Source: Scatavimonas merdipullorum (GTDB lineage: Bacteria; Bacillota; Clostridia; Oscillospirales; Acutalibacteraceae). Taken from it: a stretch of 29,250 nucleotides of DNA. The notes below the pieces were generated by a model. That model had not been told where the DNA came from. It was given only the letters and a program-made list of their open reading frames with translations, and searched no databases. The translations under genes were made by a program, and so were the position numbers. Position 1 is the first letter of the stretch. Each line of letters starts with the position of its first letter. The DNA is taken from positions 1 through 29,250 of the forward strand of contig DVGH01000004.1 of the NCBI GenBank assembly GCA_018712865.1, in the 5' to 3' direction. Below are positions 7,217 to 13,564 of this stretch, in pieces.

Positions 7217-7570
7217 TTGGCAGAATGTACAAACTGTGCAAACGCACTGAATACACCAATAGATACGGAGGATGGAAGCTGTCCGGTAACCGGATATCAA
7301 AAAGCATCCGTCTGCGTCCCGGTAATCGTATCACCATTTGCCCATACGGGCCCGACAGTTACAAAATGCTGCGGCGATCCCATTATTGTTTCCGGTGAAA
7401 AACCTTGCCCCGGAAAAAAGAATGGCGCCTGCGCATTTACAATCAGCCAGACGATATGTGTAGAAGTTCCGGTTAACTTTGGCGCTACGGCTACAGTTGG
7501 CGACACGTATGTTGATTGTCTGAATGCATCTACAGATGATATCTGTACGAATTGTAAAGAAGGGGATTAA
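7217..7570 (+). CDS. Cys-rich SPOCS-domain (DUF3794) protein, probable spore surface component
   Basis: 117 residues with ten Cys. After a short Cys-bearing head (CTNC), residues about 26-108 follow the SPOCS/DUF3794 pattern of SipL: a VPV strand, a Pro-Phe-Ala turn, KCCG-P, then FTISQTICVEVPV and GDTYVDC. SipL in Clostridioides joins the coat protein SpoIVA; small stand-alone SPOCS proteins with many Cys occur in clostridial spores and may be disulphide-linked in outer layers. The start is TTG at 7217, eight bases after GGAGG; no ATG or GTG is in reach. It overlaps nothing and leads a two-gene operon with a paralogue two bases downstream. The family is read from pattern only, so function is inference. 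Confidence 0.8.
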   Translation: MAECTNCANALNTPIDTEDGSCPVTGYQKASVCVPVIVSPFAHTGPTVTKCCGDPIIVSGEKPCPGKKNGACAFTISQTICVEVPVNFGATATVGDTYVDCLNASTDDICTNCKEGD

Positions 7571-7572
7571 AA

Positions 7573-7911
7573 ATGGGACCAAATACAACGTATGAAGCAC
7601 AACAGGAGTTTGTAAAAACTGCGTGCAACTGTCCGGAAGACGCCTGTGTGAAGACCGGATATCAATATGCGGATATCAGCGTGCCGATGGAGCTTAAGCC
7701 AAGTGCAACACTTGGCGATATCATCATGGAGTGTTGTGGAGAACCGGATGTTGATTGCCGGGAAAGCAAATGCGGGGACAGCTGTGAAATTACTATCACG
7801 CAAAAGGTCAGCATCAAAATACCGGTGCATTATCAGGTGTCCGCCTGTGTGGGTAATAGCACCATAAACTGTATTTGCGACGCATCCTGTTGCCAAAAAA
7901 AGCAATTGTAA
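7573..7911 (+). CDS. Second Cys-rich SPOCS-domain (DUF3794) protein
   Basis: 112 residues with twelve or so Cys, a paralogue of the preceding gene: both share TGYQ-A, VP, P-A--G, CCG-P, then ITQ, IPV and VG---I/V-C in the same order (here about residues 28-101). It ends in a Cys/Lys tail (CDASCCQKKQL). The ATG lies two bases after the previous stop, with AAGGGG in the end of that gene, so the two are cotranscribed and probably coupled. A terminator at 7972-8023 closes the operon. The pair has drifted far apart in sequence, which suggests an old duplication with different partners. Confidence 0.8.
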   Translation: MGPNTTYEAQQEFVKTACNCPEDACVKTGYQYADISVPMELKPSATLGDIIMECCGEPDVDCRESKCGDSCEITITQKVSIKIPVHYQVSACVGNSTINCICDASCCQKKQL

Positions 7912-7971
7912 AACGTTGCTGAAATCCGTTCCAAGTACAGCAAATTTTCAGTAGCGCTTTTTCGTTTTAAT

Positions 7972-8023
7972 ACACCTGTTGCAATCTGAATCCTCTGGGA
8001 TTTGGACGGCAACAGGTGTTTTT
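7972..8023 (+). terminator. Terminator of the SPOCS operon
   Basis: ACACCTGTTGC (7972-7982) pairs with GCAACAGGTGT (8009-8019); the 26-base loop holds a second small hairpin (AATCC/GGATT). Five T end the structure. Confidence 0.85.
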
Positions 8024-8063
8024 GCATCTGCTCTTTAACAAAACGATATTGACAAATTTTCTT

Positions 8064-8104
8064 TAAAATTTTAACCCGGCATCTCTTTTGCTGCCGACCT
8101 TTTG
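8064..8104 (+). repeat. Short fragment matching the right end of the tRNA-adjacent repeat
   Basis: ATTTTAACCCGGCATCTCTT and the bases after it closely match the right end of repeat copy 2 (12322-12353) and, less well, of copy 1. The left and middle parts of the element and any tRNA are missing. It could be a decayed third copy. The rest of 8024-8190 shows nothing I can name. Confidence 0.5.
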
Positions 8105-8198
8105 TGGGGTGTGCAGGGTTTCAAGCAACAAAATTTCTGCATTTTTAAGAAGGTCTTTCTGTTAACGCTTCATGCGTTGAAATCATTGCAGCCCATTA

Positions 8199-8227
8199 AA
8201 AAAGCCAAGCCTTTCGGCTGGGCTTTT
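8199..8227 (-). terminator. Second terminator downstream of the ATPase gene
   Basis: A stem AAAAGCC-C-AGCC / GGCT-T-GGCTTTT with one mismatch and a GAAA loop, followed by a T-run on the minus strand. It has T-runs on both sides, so it can work in both directions. Confidence 0.75.
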
Positions 8228-8253
8228 CTCATACCGTGGCGTTATGCCTTTTT

Positions 8254-8300
8254 ACAGAAAAGCAATCCCGCCTGCTGGGACTGTTCGCTTACAGGCGGGA
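8254..8300 (-). terminator. Terminator of the P-type ATPase gene
   Basis: TCCCGCCTG (minus strand, from 8300) pairs with CAGGCGGGA (to 8266), a 9-bp GC-rich stem with a 17-base loop, followed by TTGCTTTTCTG. It begins 8 bases after the ATPase stop codon. Confidence 0.6.
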
Positions 8301-8307
8301 CGGAAGG

Positions 8308-10179
8308 CTACCTTCTTTTTTTCCATTTCAATAAAAACGCCGAGTTTATAATCACAAGGACAGAACCCGCATTATGCACCAGCGCGCCGAACACCGGGTT
8401 TAAAATACCCGTCATAGCAAGAATAATTGCAATAAAATTGAGCAGCATGGAAAACGTTAAATTGCATTTGATTGTGGTCATCATCCGCTTAGACAAAGCC
8501 AGCAAGTGCGGCAGCTCTTTAATTTCATCATTCACAAGCGCAATATCCGCGGCATCTACGGCAATGTCGCTTCCAACACCGCCCATTGCGATGCCCACAT
8601 TTGCCTTTTTCAGCGCTGGCGCGTCGTTTATACCGTCGCCGACCATACAAATAGAGGTATCCTTTTTCTGGCAGTTGTCAATCCAGTTAAGCTTATCTTC
8701 CGGCAGGCAGTCTGCATGCACTTGGCTGATATGCACCTGCCTTGCAACCGTTTGTGCGGTATGTTCATGGTCGCCTGTCAGCAAAACCGGCTGTATTTTC
8801 AGCGCCGTTATACGCTTGACCATTTCTGCGCTTTCCGGGCGCACCGTGTCGGCCAGGACAAGGTACCCCGCTAAAATTTTATCCACCGCAACATAAATGA
8901 CGGTACATCCCTGCGACAGATAAGCTTCAACCCCCGAAAGTGTGTTCTCTGTTCCCAAAACGCCATGCTCGGCAAGCAGCTGCAAATTCCCCGCAAGGAT
9001 CTCCCTGCCCTCTACGCGGGCCGACACACCCCGGCCCGGCAGCATTTGAAATTGCTCCGGCTGCAAAAGCGGTTTTTCTGTCTTTTGCTGATAGCAGCAT
9101 ACCACCGCCTTGCCCAGCGGGTGCTCCGAGCGCTGCTCCGCCGCGGCGACCAGTGCATAAAGCTTTTCTTCCGTATATTGCGGCAAAAGGCTGCAAATTG
9201 CCGTTACCTGCGGCGTACCGTAAGTCAGCGTACCGGTTTTGTCAAACGCGACCTTCGATACGCCGGCCAACCGCTCCAACGCATCGCCTTCGCGCACAAG
9301 GAAACCATGCTTTGTCGCATTACCGATTGCCGCCATAATCGCTGTAGGCGTGGCCAGTACAAGCGCACATGGACAGAAAACGACCAAAATGGTAACAGCG
9401 CGGATGATTTCACCTGTGATCAGCCACGTTAGCGCTGCCGCGCTGAGCGCAATGATTACAATCCACGTCGCCCAGCGGTCAGCAATTCCTACAATTTTTG
9501 CCTTACCGGCATCCGCCGATTGCACCAGACGGATCATTCGCTGAATGGAGCTATCCTCACCTACCCTTGTGGCCCGCATGTCAAATGCGCCGAACTGGTT
9601 GACCGTCCCGCTTGCAACCTCATCCCCGGCGGTTTTATCCACCGGCAGAGATTCACCCGTCATCACAGCCTGATTGACCGAGGTTTGGCCTGATAAAATC
9701 ACGCCGTCGACCGGAATCGATTCCCCGGGCAGCACACGCAGTACATTGCCGACTTGCACCTGCTCTGCAGGAATAATTTTTTCTCTGCTGTCAGTCAGCA
9801 CCCTTGCAGTCTGCGGGGTAAGATGGACAAGCTTTTCTATACCCGCCCTTGCCTTTGCTACCGTCAGGTCTTCCAGCAATGCACCCAGCTGCATAATAAA
9901 CGCCACTTCACCCGCTGCAAAGGTTTCGCCAATGATAACAGAAGCGATCAGCGCAAGCGAAACAAGAACATCCGCTTTTATGTCAAACGCGGTAACCAGC
10001 CCTATCACCGCCTCCAGCACAATGGGGACCCCGCAAAGCACAATGGCAATCCAGGCTGCATCAAAGGGCAGCAAAAACAAATCAAAAAGGCTTATCAGCA
10101 GCGCAAGGCCTGACAAAACCAGACAAATAATGTCTTTCTTTACACCGCCCCACTCCAGAAACTTTTCAAGCTTTTTCAT
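8308..10179 (-). CDS. Heavy-metal-exporting P1B-type ATPase, copper-type regulation
   Basis: 623 residues. Visible motifs: TGES (174-177, actuator domain), CPC (269-271, metal site in the membrane), DKTGT (phosphorylated D313), SEHPLGKA (P1B-specific HP motif), TGDHEHTAQ and GDGINDAPALKKAN (hinge). There is no N-terminal metal-binding (HMA) domain: the protein goes straight into its first membrane helices. The membrane region around CPC reads LVLATPTAIMAA, between the Cu(I) and Zn/Cd types, and the last helix carries HNAGS where Cu pumps have MxxSS and Zn pumps have a DxG motif. The metal is therefore unsure from the pump alone; the adjacent CsoR with Cu(I) ligands argues for copper. The ATG at 10179 has AGGAGG seven bases upstream, which rules out the longer frame. 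Confidence 0.92.
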   Translation of the reverse strand: MKKLEKFLEWGGVKKDIICLVLSGLALLISLFDLFLLPFDAAWIAIVLCGVPIVLEAVIGLVTAFDIKADVLVSLALIASVIIGETFAAGEVAFIMQLGALLEDLTVAKARAGIEKLVHLTPQTARVLTDSREKIIPAEQVQVGNVLRVLPGESIPVDGVILSGQTSVNQAVMTGESLPVDKTAGDEVASGTVNQFGAFDMRATRVGEDSSIQRMIRLVQSADAGKAKIVGIADRWATWIVIIALSAAALTWLITGEIIRAVTILVVFCPCALVLATPTAIMAAIGNATKHGFLVREGDALERLAGVSKVAFDKTGTLTYGTPQVTAICSLLPQYTEEKLYALVAAAEQRSEHPLGKAVVCCYQQKTEKPLLQPEQFQMLPGRGVSARVEGREILAGNLQLLAEHGVLGTENTLSGVEAYLSQGCTVIYVAVDKILAGYLVLADTVRPESAEMVKRITALKIQPVLLTGDHEHTAQTVARQVHISQVHADCLPEDKLNWIDNCQKKDTSICMVGDGINDAPALKKANVGIAMGGVGSDIAVDAADIALVNDEIKELPHLLALSKRMMTTIKCNLTFSMLLNFIAIILAMTGILNPVFGALVHNAGSVLVIINSAFLLKWKKRR

Positions 10180-10212
10180 GTTTACCTCCTTTTGCGTATA
10201 AACTGCGCCTTC

Positions 10213-10241
10213 ATTATACCTATAGGGGTATAGGTTGTCAA
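10213..10241 (-). promoter_or_regulatory. Consensus sigma-A promoter of the ATPase gene
   Basis: TTGACA (10236-10241), exactly 17 bp, TATAAT (10213-10218) on the minus strand: a perfect consensus promoter. Its spacer is filled by a CsoR-type operator, so full strength is expected only when the repressor lets go. The predicted start near 10206 leaves about 27 bases of leader. Confidence 0.9.
10218..10235 (-). promoter_or_regulatory. CsoR-family operator
   Basis: ACCTATA-CCCC-TATAGGT, a perfect 7-bp inverted repeat around a C/G tract of four. This is the known design of CsoR-family operators (inverted repeat flanking a G-tract). It covers the whole spacer between -35 and -10, so bound repressor would block polymerase directly. 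Confidence 0.85.
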
Positions 10242-10295
10242 GAGAAAAAAAGAAAAAGCCGCCACCTTGACCGCTTTTTCTCACGCCTTTCAGCA

Positions 10296-10571
10296 TTAAG
10301 ACATATTGGAAAAACGCTCTACGGCTTTTGTAAAGCTTTTTATGGTTTTATCGGCATCCCCGTGTTCGATCCCATCGCGGACACAGTGCTGAATATGTCC
10401 CTCCAGCACAACCTGCCCGGCTTTATGCAGTGCTGATTTTGCAGCGTTGATCTGTGCAAGTATGTCCTCACAGGGAACATCCTGATCGATCATACGGTCG
10501 ATCGCCTGTACCTGACCAATAATTTTTCTTAAGCGGCGGTGCAGATTGTCTGCATCCATACACTGCCTCAT
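10296..10571 (-). CDS. csoR: CsoR-type copper-sensing transcriptional repressor (DUF156 family)
   Basis: 91 residues, all-helical CsoR/RcnR/FrmR family. The Cu(I) ligand set C-H-C is present with correct spacing: Cys in DVPCEDIL, His 25 residues later in EGHIQHC, Cys four residues after that. RcnR (Ni/Co) would have a His at the third place and FrmR/CstR differ as well, so copper sensing is the best call. Apo-protein binds DNA; metal releases it. The start ATG at 10571 is chosen because GGGAGG lies 6 bases upstream; an ATG two codons earlier touches that site. It lies 116 bp upstream of the ATPase, with the operator/promoter between, and has its own promoter at 10610-10638 with no operator copy. 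Confidence 0.92.
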   Translation of the reverse strand: MRQCMDADNLHRRLRKIIGQVQAIDRMIDQDVPCEDILAQINAAKSALHKAGQVVLEGHIQHCVRDGIEHGDADKTIKSFTKAVERFSNMS

Positions 10572-10609
10572 ATGCATCCTCCCTGTTTTTAAGAGATCCA
10601 TTATGGCTT

Positions 10610-10638
10610 ATTGTAGTTGCGCCGGCGCGCTTTGTCAA
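10610..10638 (-). promoter_or_regulatory. Sigma-A promoter of csoR
   Basis: TTGACA (10633-10638), 17 bp, TACAAT (10610-10615) on the minus strand. The -35 overlaps the last bases of the GGDEF gene (stop at 10635-10637). The spacer is GC-rich (GCGCGCCGGCGC) and carries no CsoR-type repeat, so the repressor is probably made constitutively. Confidence 0.8.
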
Positions 10639-11225
10639 GCCGTTTTGCCGCTGTGATACACTGCATAGGTATTTTTTCCTTTTTCCTTTGCCTTATAAAG
10701 CGCCTGGTCTGCCTGCTGGTAATATGTGTAAAACTCGGCGGCCGGATCACACAAACATAAAAAAGCGATCCCAACAGAAGCCGCAACAAAGCCGGCCGTA
10801 TCTCCTTCAAGGCAAATCTGGTTTAATTGATCGCAAAGCGACTGTGCAAGGTTGCAAATGGCCTGCTTACTGCATGCAGCCGTCAGAACGGTAAATTCAT
10901 CTCCTCCAAAGCGCGCAATGACGGCTTGTGTGCCAAACGTGCCGCGCAGGATATCCGCCGTCTTCTGCAGCACACGGTCCCCCTGCATATGTCCCAATGT
11001 ATCGTTAATCTGTTTAAAATTGTCTATATCCAACATCAAAAGGGCCGCTGTTTGCGCTTTAAATCGGCTTTTTCCTTTCAGGTAGTCTGTCACCTTTTCC
11101 TGGAAAGCAAAGCGGTTGTACAGTCCCGTTAAAAGGTCGCGCTCTTTATACTGCCGCAGTTCCCTTTTGAGCATTTCCATTTCTTCTTCCAGCTTATGCA
11201 CCTTTTGTAGCGCTTCGTTTTCCAC
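10635..11225 (-). CDS. Stand-alone GGDEF-domain diguanylate cyclase
   Basis: 196 residues: a coiled-coil head (about 1-28, heptads of Leu/Met among charged residues) joined to one GGDEF domain (about 30-190). The active-site loop is RFGGDEF, with DLLTGLYNR at the domain start, DIDNFKQINDTLGH for Mg2+/GTP and ADQALYKAKEKGKN near the end, so it should join two GTP into cyclic-di-GMP. The RxxD inhibitory site normally found before RxGGDEF is absent (A and G stand there), so no classical product inhibition. No sensor or membrane domain is present; dimerisation through the coiled coil may be the control point. Start is GTG at 11225, with GGAGG 7 bases upstream. Confidence 0.92.
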   Translation of the reverse strand: MENEALQKVHKLEEEMEMLKRELRQYKERDLLTGLYNRFAFQEKVTDYLKGKSRFKAQTAALLMLDIDNFKQINDTLGHMQGDRVLQKTADILRGTFGTQAVIARFGGDEFTVLTAACSKQAICNLAQSLCDQLNQICLEGDTAGFVAASVGIAFLCLCDPAAEFYTYYQQADQALYKAKEKGKNTYAVYHSGKTA

Positions 11226-11263
11226 GGCAACCCCTCCGCAACAGACTATTTTAATCCAGCCAT

Positions 11264-11292
11264 ATCTTATAATCGTTTTACAGATTTGTCAA
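11264..11292 (-). promoter_or_regulatory. Promoter of the GGDEF gene
   Basis: TTGACA (11287-11292), 17 bp, TAAGAT (11264-11269) on the minus strand, giving a leader of about 32 bases. Confidence 0.7.
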
Positions 11293-11317
11293 TGCCCTGC
11301 CATTTAATATGCGCATA

Positions 11318-11340
11318 CCAATTTTTATATGAAAAATTGG
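11318..11340. repeat. Inverted repeat upstream of the GGDEF promoter
   Basis: CCAATTTTT (11318-11326) and AAAAATTGG (11332-11340), a perfect 9-bp inverted repeat with a 5-base gap, 26 bp upstream of the -35. It may be an operator or a weak terminator; nothing in the sequence decides. The stretch 11341-11420 between it and the tRNA-Ser terminator shows no gene. Confidence 0.5.
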
Positions 11341-11420
11341 GACAAGCAATATACAGCGGCCACCGCTTTACATAACCTTTTTAAAAAGAGGCGCGGCGGC
11401 GTGAGTAAACCGATGACTTT

Positions 11421-11463
11421 TCTAAAAAGAAAAGTCGTCGCGGACGCTCGTCCGCGACGACTT
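11421..11463 (-). terminator. Terminator of the tRNA-Ser operon
   Basis: A perfect stem of about 14 bp (AAGTCGTCGCGGAC with its complement, 11432-11463) directly abutting, and sharing one base with, the CCA end of tRNA-Ser(GCT). It is followed by TTCTTTTT on the minus strand. A second inverted repeat (GACTTTTCT/AGAAAAGTC, 11415-11436) overlaps it. Confidence 0.9.
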
Positions 11464-11552
11464 GGCGGAGAAGAAGGGATTTGAACCCTTGCGCCGGTTA
11501 CCCGACCTACTCCCTTAGCAGGGGAGCCTCTTCACCACTTGAGTACTTCTCC
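11463..11552 (-). tRNA. tRNA-Ser (anticodon GCT)
   Basis: A 90-base class II tRNA with encoded CCA. Acceptor GGAGAAG pairs with CTTCTCC, the anticodon arm CTCCC/GGGAG encloses CTGCTAA, giving anticodon GCT (reads AGC/AGU). Long variable arm and GGTTCAAATCC T-arm are present. It follows tRNA-Ser(TGA) by 49 bases on the same strand. Confidence 0.96.
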
Positions 11553-11601
11553 AGCAATCCAATATTCTATTATAAACATGGAAACAGAAAAATTTTTGGT
11601 G

Positions 11602-11690
11602 TGGCGGAGGGGAAGGGATTCGAACCCTTGGTCCCTTTCGGAATCACTAGTTTTCAAGACTAGCTCCTTAAACCGCTCGGACACCCCTCC
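11602..11690 (-). tRNA. tRNA-Ser (anticodon TGA)
   Basis: An 89-base class II tRNA with encoded CCA. Acceptor GGAGGGG pairs with CCCCTCC; the anticodon arm CTAGT/ACTAG encloses CTTGAAA, giving anticodon TGA (reads UCN). First gene of a two-tRNA operon. Confidence 0.96.
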
Positions 11691-11708
11691 GAATAATCGG
11701 CAAGAAAT

Positions 11709-11737
11709 ATGTTACCATACCCGCCTTGCAATGTCAA
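11709..11737 (-). promoter_or_regulatory. Sigma-A promoter of the tRNA-Ser operon
   Basis: TTGACA (11732-11737), 17 bp, TAACAT (11709-11714) on the minus strand, about 12 bases before the 5' end of tRNA-Ser(TGA). Confidence 0.82.
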
Positions 11738-11781
11738 GGGCTTTTTTGTTGCTGTCAGCATGATGGAAATGTCGTTTTTTC

Positions 11782-11810
11782 TTGACAAAAGCCCTAAAAT
11801 CATATAAAAT
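11782..11810 (+). promoter_or_regulatory. Sigma-A promoter upstream of tRNA-Arg
   Basis: TTGACA (11782-11787), 17 bp, TAAAAT (11805-11810). It would give a leader of about 130 bases before the tRNA at 11946. A closer TTGGCA-18-TAAAAT (11910-11939) exists but ends only 6 bp before the tRNA. The leader holds an 8-codon frame with a good ribosome site (AAGGAG, ATG at 11871) and a palindrome (AACGTATACGTT, 11826-11837), neither of clear meaning. Confidence 0.7.
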
Positions 11811-11945
11811 AACGGAGTGCCTGAAAACGTATACGTTTGTACAGAAGCAGCGTATAAGGAGCTGCCTTTTATGGGAACGTTAAAACGCACATTTTAAAGG
11901 AAAAAGCATTGGCAAGGTGGTTCACCTTTCGATAAAATGATATAT

Positions 11946-12022
11946 GTCGCTATAGCTCAGCCGGATAGAGCGACCGCCTCCTAAGCGGTAGGTCGGAGGT
12001 TCGAATCCTCTTAGCGACGCCA
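11946..12022 (+). tRNA. tRNA-Arg (anticodon CCT)
   Basis: 77 bases with encoded CCA. Acceptor GTCGCTA pairs with TAGCGAC; anticodon arm ACCGC/GCGGT encloses CTCCTAA, giving anticodon CCT (reads AGG). D-arm AGCTCAG and T-arm GGTTCGAATCC are intact. Repeat copy 2 begins at the next base. Confidence 0.96.
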
Positions 12023-12357
12023 CGTCGGAGCAAAGTCCGCTTTGCTCCGACTTATTTTTTGCCTGCGGCAGAAAAATAAGCCATCCATCCGCTTCCTTGC
12101 TTGCCCTCTTGCGGTACCCGGCTCCGGTTGCGGCGGATAAACCGCCTTGCCAATCGCCGACCGCTACGCCAACAAATCCTTCTGTATCCCGCACCGCGGG
12201 CGCTCGGATATGTTGCCCCTTTCCGCAAAAAGTCATACTGCACCTTCGCTGTTCGCTTGTAAACGCGCTCGCGACGCTTCGACTTGCTATCAACTTTTTG
12301 CGGGTTCAAGTCTCCGTCAAGATTTTTAACTGGCATCTTTTTTGCTGCCTCTTTACA
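12023..12357 (+). repeat. tRNA-adjacent dispersed repeat, copy 2
   Basis: Same element as 6765-7100, same orientation, again starting at the base after a tRNA CCA. It opens with the hairpin TCGGAGCAAAG/CTTTGCTCCGA (12025-12050) plus a T-run, which acts as the tRNA-Arg terminator, then the TTATTTTTTGCC inverted repeat, then the GC-rich body ending near TTTTGCTGCCTCTTTACA. The palindrome found at the right end of copy 1 is absent here. Reading frames across the two copies are broken relative to one another by indels, so it does not look protein-coding. Confidence 0.85.
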
Positions 12358-12592
12358 CCCTAGGATGTCACCCCGGATGCAAAAGCGGCGAGGAGAAAAA
12401 AACTAGTTTATGGGGGGCTCCTATTTTTATGCCAAAATTGCAGCAATAGAGCCGGTTTTGGGATAACGCAGAAGTGGTTTCACAGTTTGGCTTTCTCCCT
12501 TGATTATACACATTTTATCCGATTTTAGGCGATTTGCACCCGTAGTAGTTATATTTTCCGGCTTTGTTTTCTATTGTAAACGAAAGCCATAT
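12358..12592. other. Intergenic stretch with one long hairpin
   Basis: No gene is visible. GGCTCCTAT (about 12409-12417) can pair with ATAGAGCC (about 12447-12454) with one bulged base. On the minus strand a TAAAAT-N3-TATAAT-like patch lies near 12503-12519. I see no function for either. Confidence 0.4.
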
Positions 12593-13198
12593 TCACCTTA
12601 CAATACGGTGTTTACACATTCCGTTCTTTCCGCACTCTGGGCAGGTTAATTTTCGCTTTGTAAAAGTGTGATACCCTTTAACATATTCGCCCATCGTTGG
12701 AACAAAAAGTGCTTTGCAATGCGGACACTCGTAATAACCCGCTTTGACCTCAAGCATTGCAGCCGCTCCGATACCTGCTACTGCTGTTGCACCAGCAAGC
12801 ACAATCAATGCAATTCGTGCAAGCATCGGTAATTCAATGTAAGACGCTATAACGGTAAGGGAGCAAACTGCAATTATTGTAATTACACCACAAATAACGG
12901 ACAATGCCATTCGCTTTTTGTTTTCTTCATTTTCTTTCATTAAATCCATCATATTATCCTCCGCTTTCTTTTGGTAATCAGCTTCAGAAACTCTTTCTCC
13001 CGAAAGTAAGTCGTTGACGGTAACATTTAATGTATTACACAATGGCATCATTAGGGAAACTTCAGGAAGTCCCTTTCCACACTCCCATTTAGAAACAGTT
13101 TTATCACTGATGGACAGTGTGTCGGCAAGCTGTCTTTGGGTGAGGCCCTGAGCTTTTCTTGCTTCGGCTATGAATCTGCCGATTTTAATTTGTTCCAC
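12593..13198 (-). CDS. XRE-family regulator with two membrane helices and zinc ribbon
   Basis: 201 residues. An HTH_3 domain at about 3-60 (GLTQRQLADTLSISDKTVSK is the helix-turn-helix) is followed by a charged linker, two hydrophobic segments (about 96-118 and 124-144) and a C-terminal zinc ribbon with CPHC and CPEC. The DNA-binding and membrane parts together suggest a membrane-tethered repressor; such fusions are common in Clostridia and mostly uncharacterised. Start is GTG at 13198, with AGGAGG 7 bases upstream; a TTG seven codons earlier precedes that site and is rejected. Two short hairpins upstream (CTACG-TTC-CGTAG and CACGAA/TTCGTG, about 13250-13295) may be its operator. Base use is more AT-rich than the flanking housekeeping genes. 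Confidence 0.85.
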   Translation of the reverse strand: MEQIKIGRFIAEARKAQGLTQRQLADTLSISDKTVSKWECGKGLPEVSLMMPLCNTLNVTVNDLLSGERVSEADYQKKAEDNMMDLMKENEENKKRMALSVICGVITIIAVCSLTVIASYIELPMLARIALIVLAGATAVAGIGAAAMLEVKAGYYECPHCKALFVPTMGEYVKGYHTFTKRKLTCPECGKNGMCKHRIVR

Positions 13199-13357
13199 TG
13201 ATTTTCCTCCTTTCACCAATATTGTAGAGAATGGATGGTTTGATTAACACACACGAAGCGTAGAGTTTCGTGTATCTACGGAACGTAGAGGAAAATTTTC
13301 ATGTTTCACCCAGCTATTTGCTTAATTTATGTAATATATGGCAATGCTTTTTTGCAG

Positions 13358-13564
13358 CTAAATCCAGACGAGATTTAAGTATGACCGTAATTGTATGATG
13401 GCATAAACAAGATAGTCTCTGTCCCCTGTTCGGTCAAAGGACAAATGTTGGAACCAGGACCGCCGCTCTGGCGTGGCTTGCCTGATTGTAAATACACTTG
13501 CGATGGTTGCTGTAGCTACCACTCCATCAAAGGGCAGAGCCCCGGCAAAACCCAGAGCAGTCAT
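13358..13564 (-). CDS. Possible small protein coupled to the exonuclease gene
   Basis: 68 codons, not recognised. Its ATG overlaps the exonuclease stop as ATGA, with GGGGG just upstream, the usual design for translational coupling. The product has a hydrophobic N-terminal third (about residues 4-28) and a charged remainder ending in LVWI. Codon use looks reasonable but there is no second copy or motif to confirm it. It could be a chance frame or the remnant of a gene. The wider gap 13199-13357 holds the XRE leader hairpins and otherwise nothing I can identify. Confidence 0.3.
   Translation of the reverse strand: MTALGFAGALPFDGVVATATIASVFTIRQATPERRSWFQHLSFDRTGDRDYLVYAIIQLRSYLNLVWI

Noticed and set aside
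8940..9432. Long frames on the plus strand opposite the ATPase gene
   Set aside because: Shadows of the GC-rich ATPase coding strand; no ribosome sites or motifs, and the minus-strand gene is certain.
11900..11945. T-box-like sequence AAGGTGGTTCACC before tRNA-Arg
   Set aside because: It lacks the full T-box motif and specifier arm, and T-boxes precede synthetase or amino-acid genes, not tRNA genes.
11922..12336. Open frames on the minus strand across tRNA-Arg and repeat copy 2
   Set aside because: Antisense of a tRNA plus non-coding repeat, with the similarity to copy 1 split between two frames.
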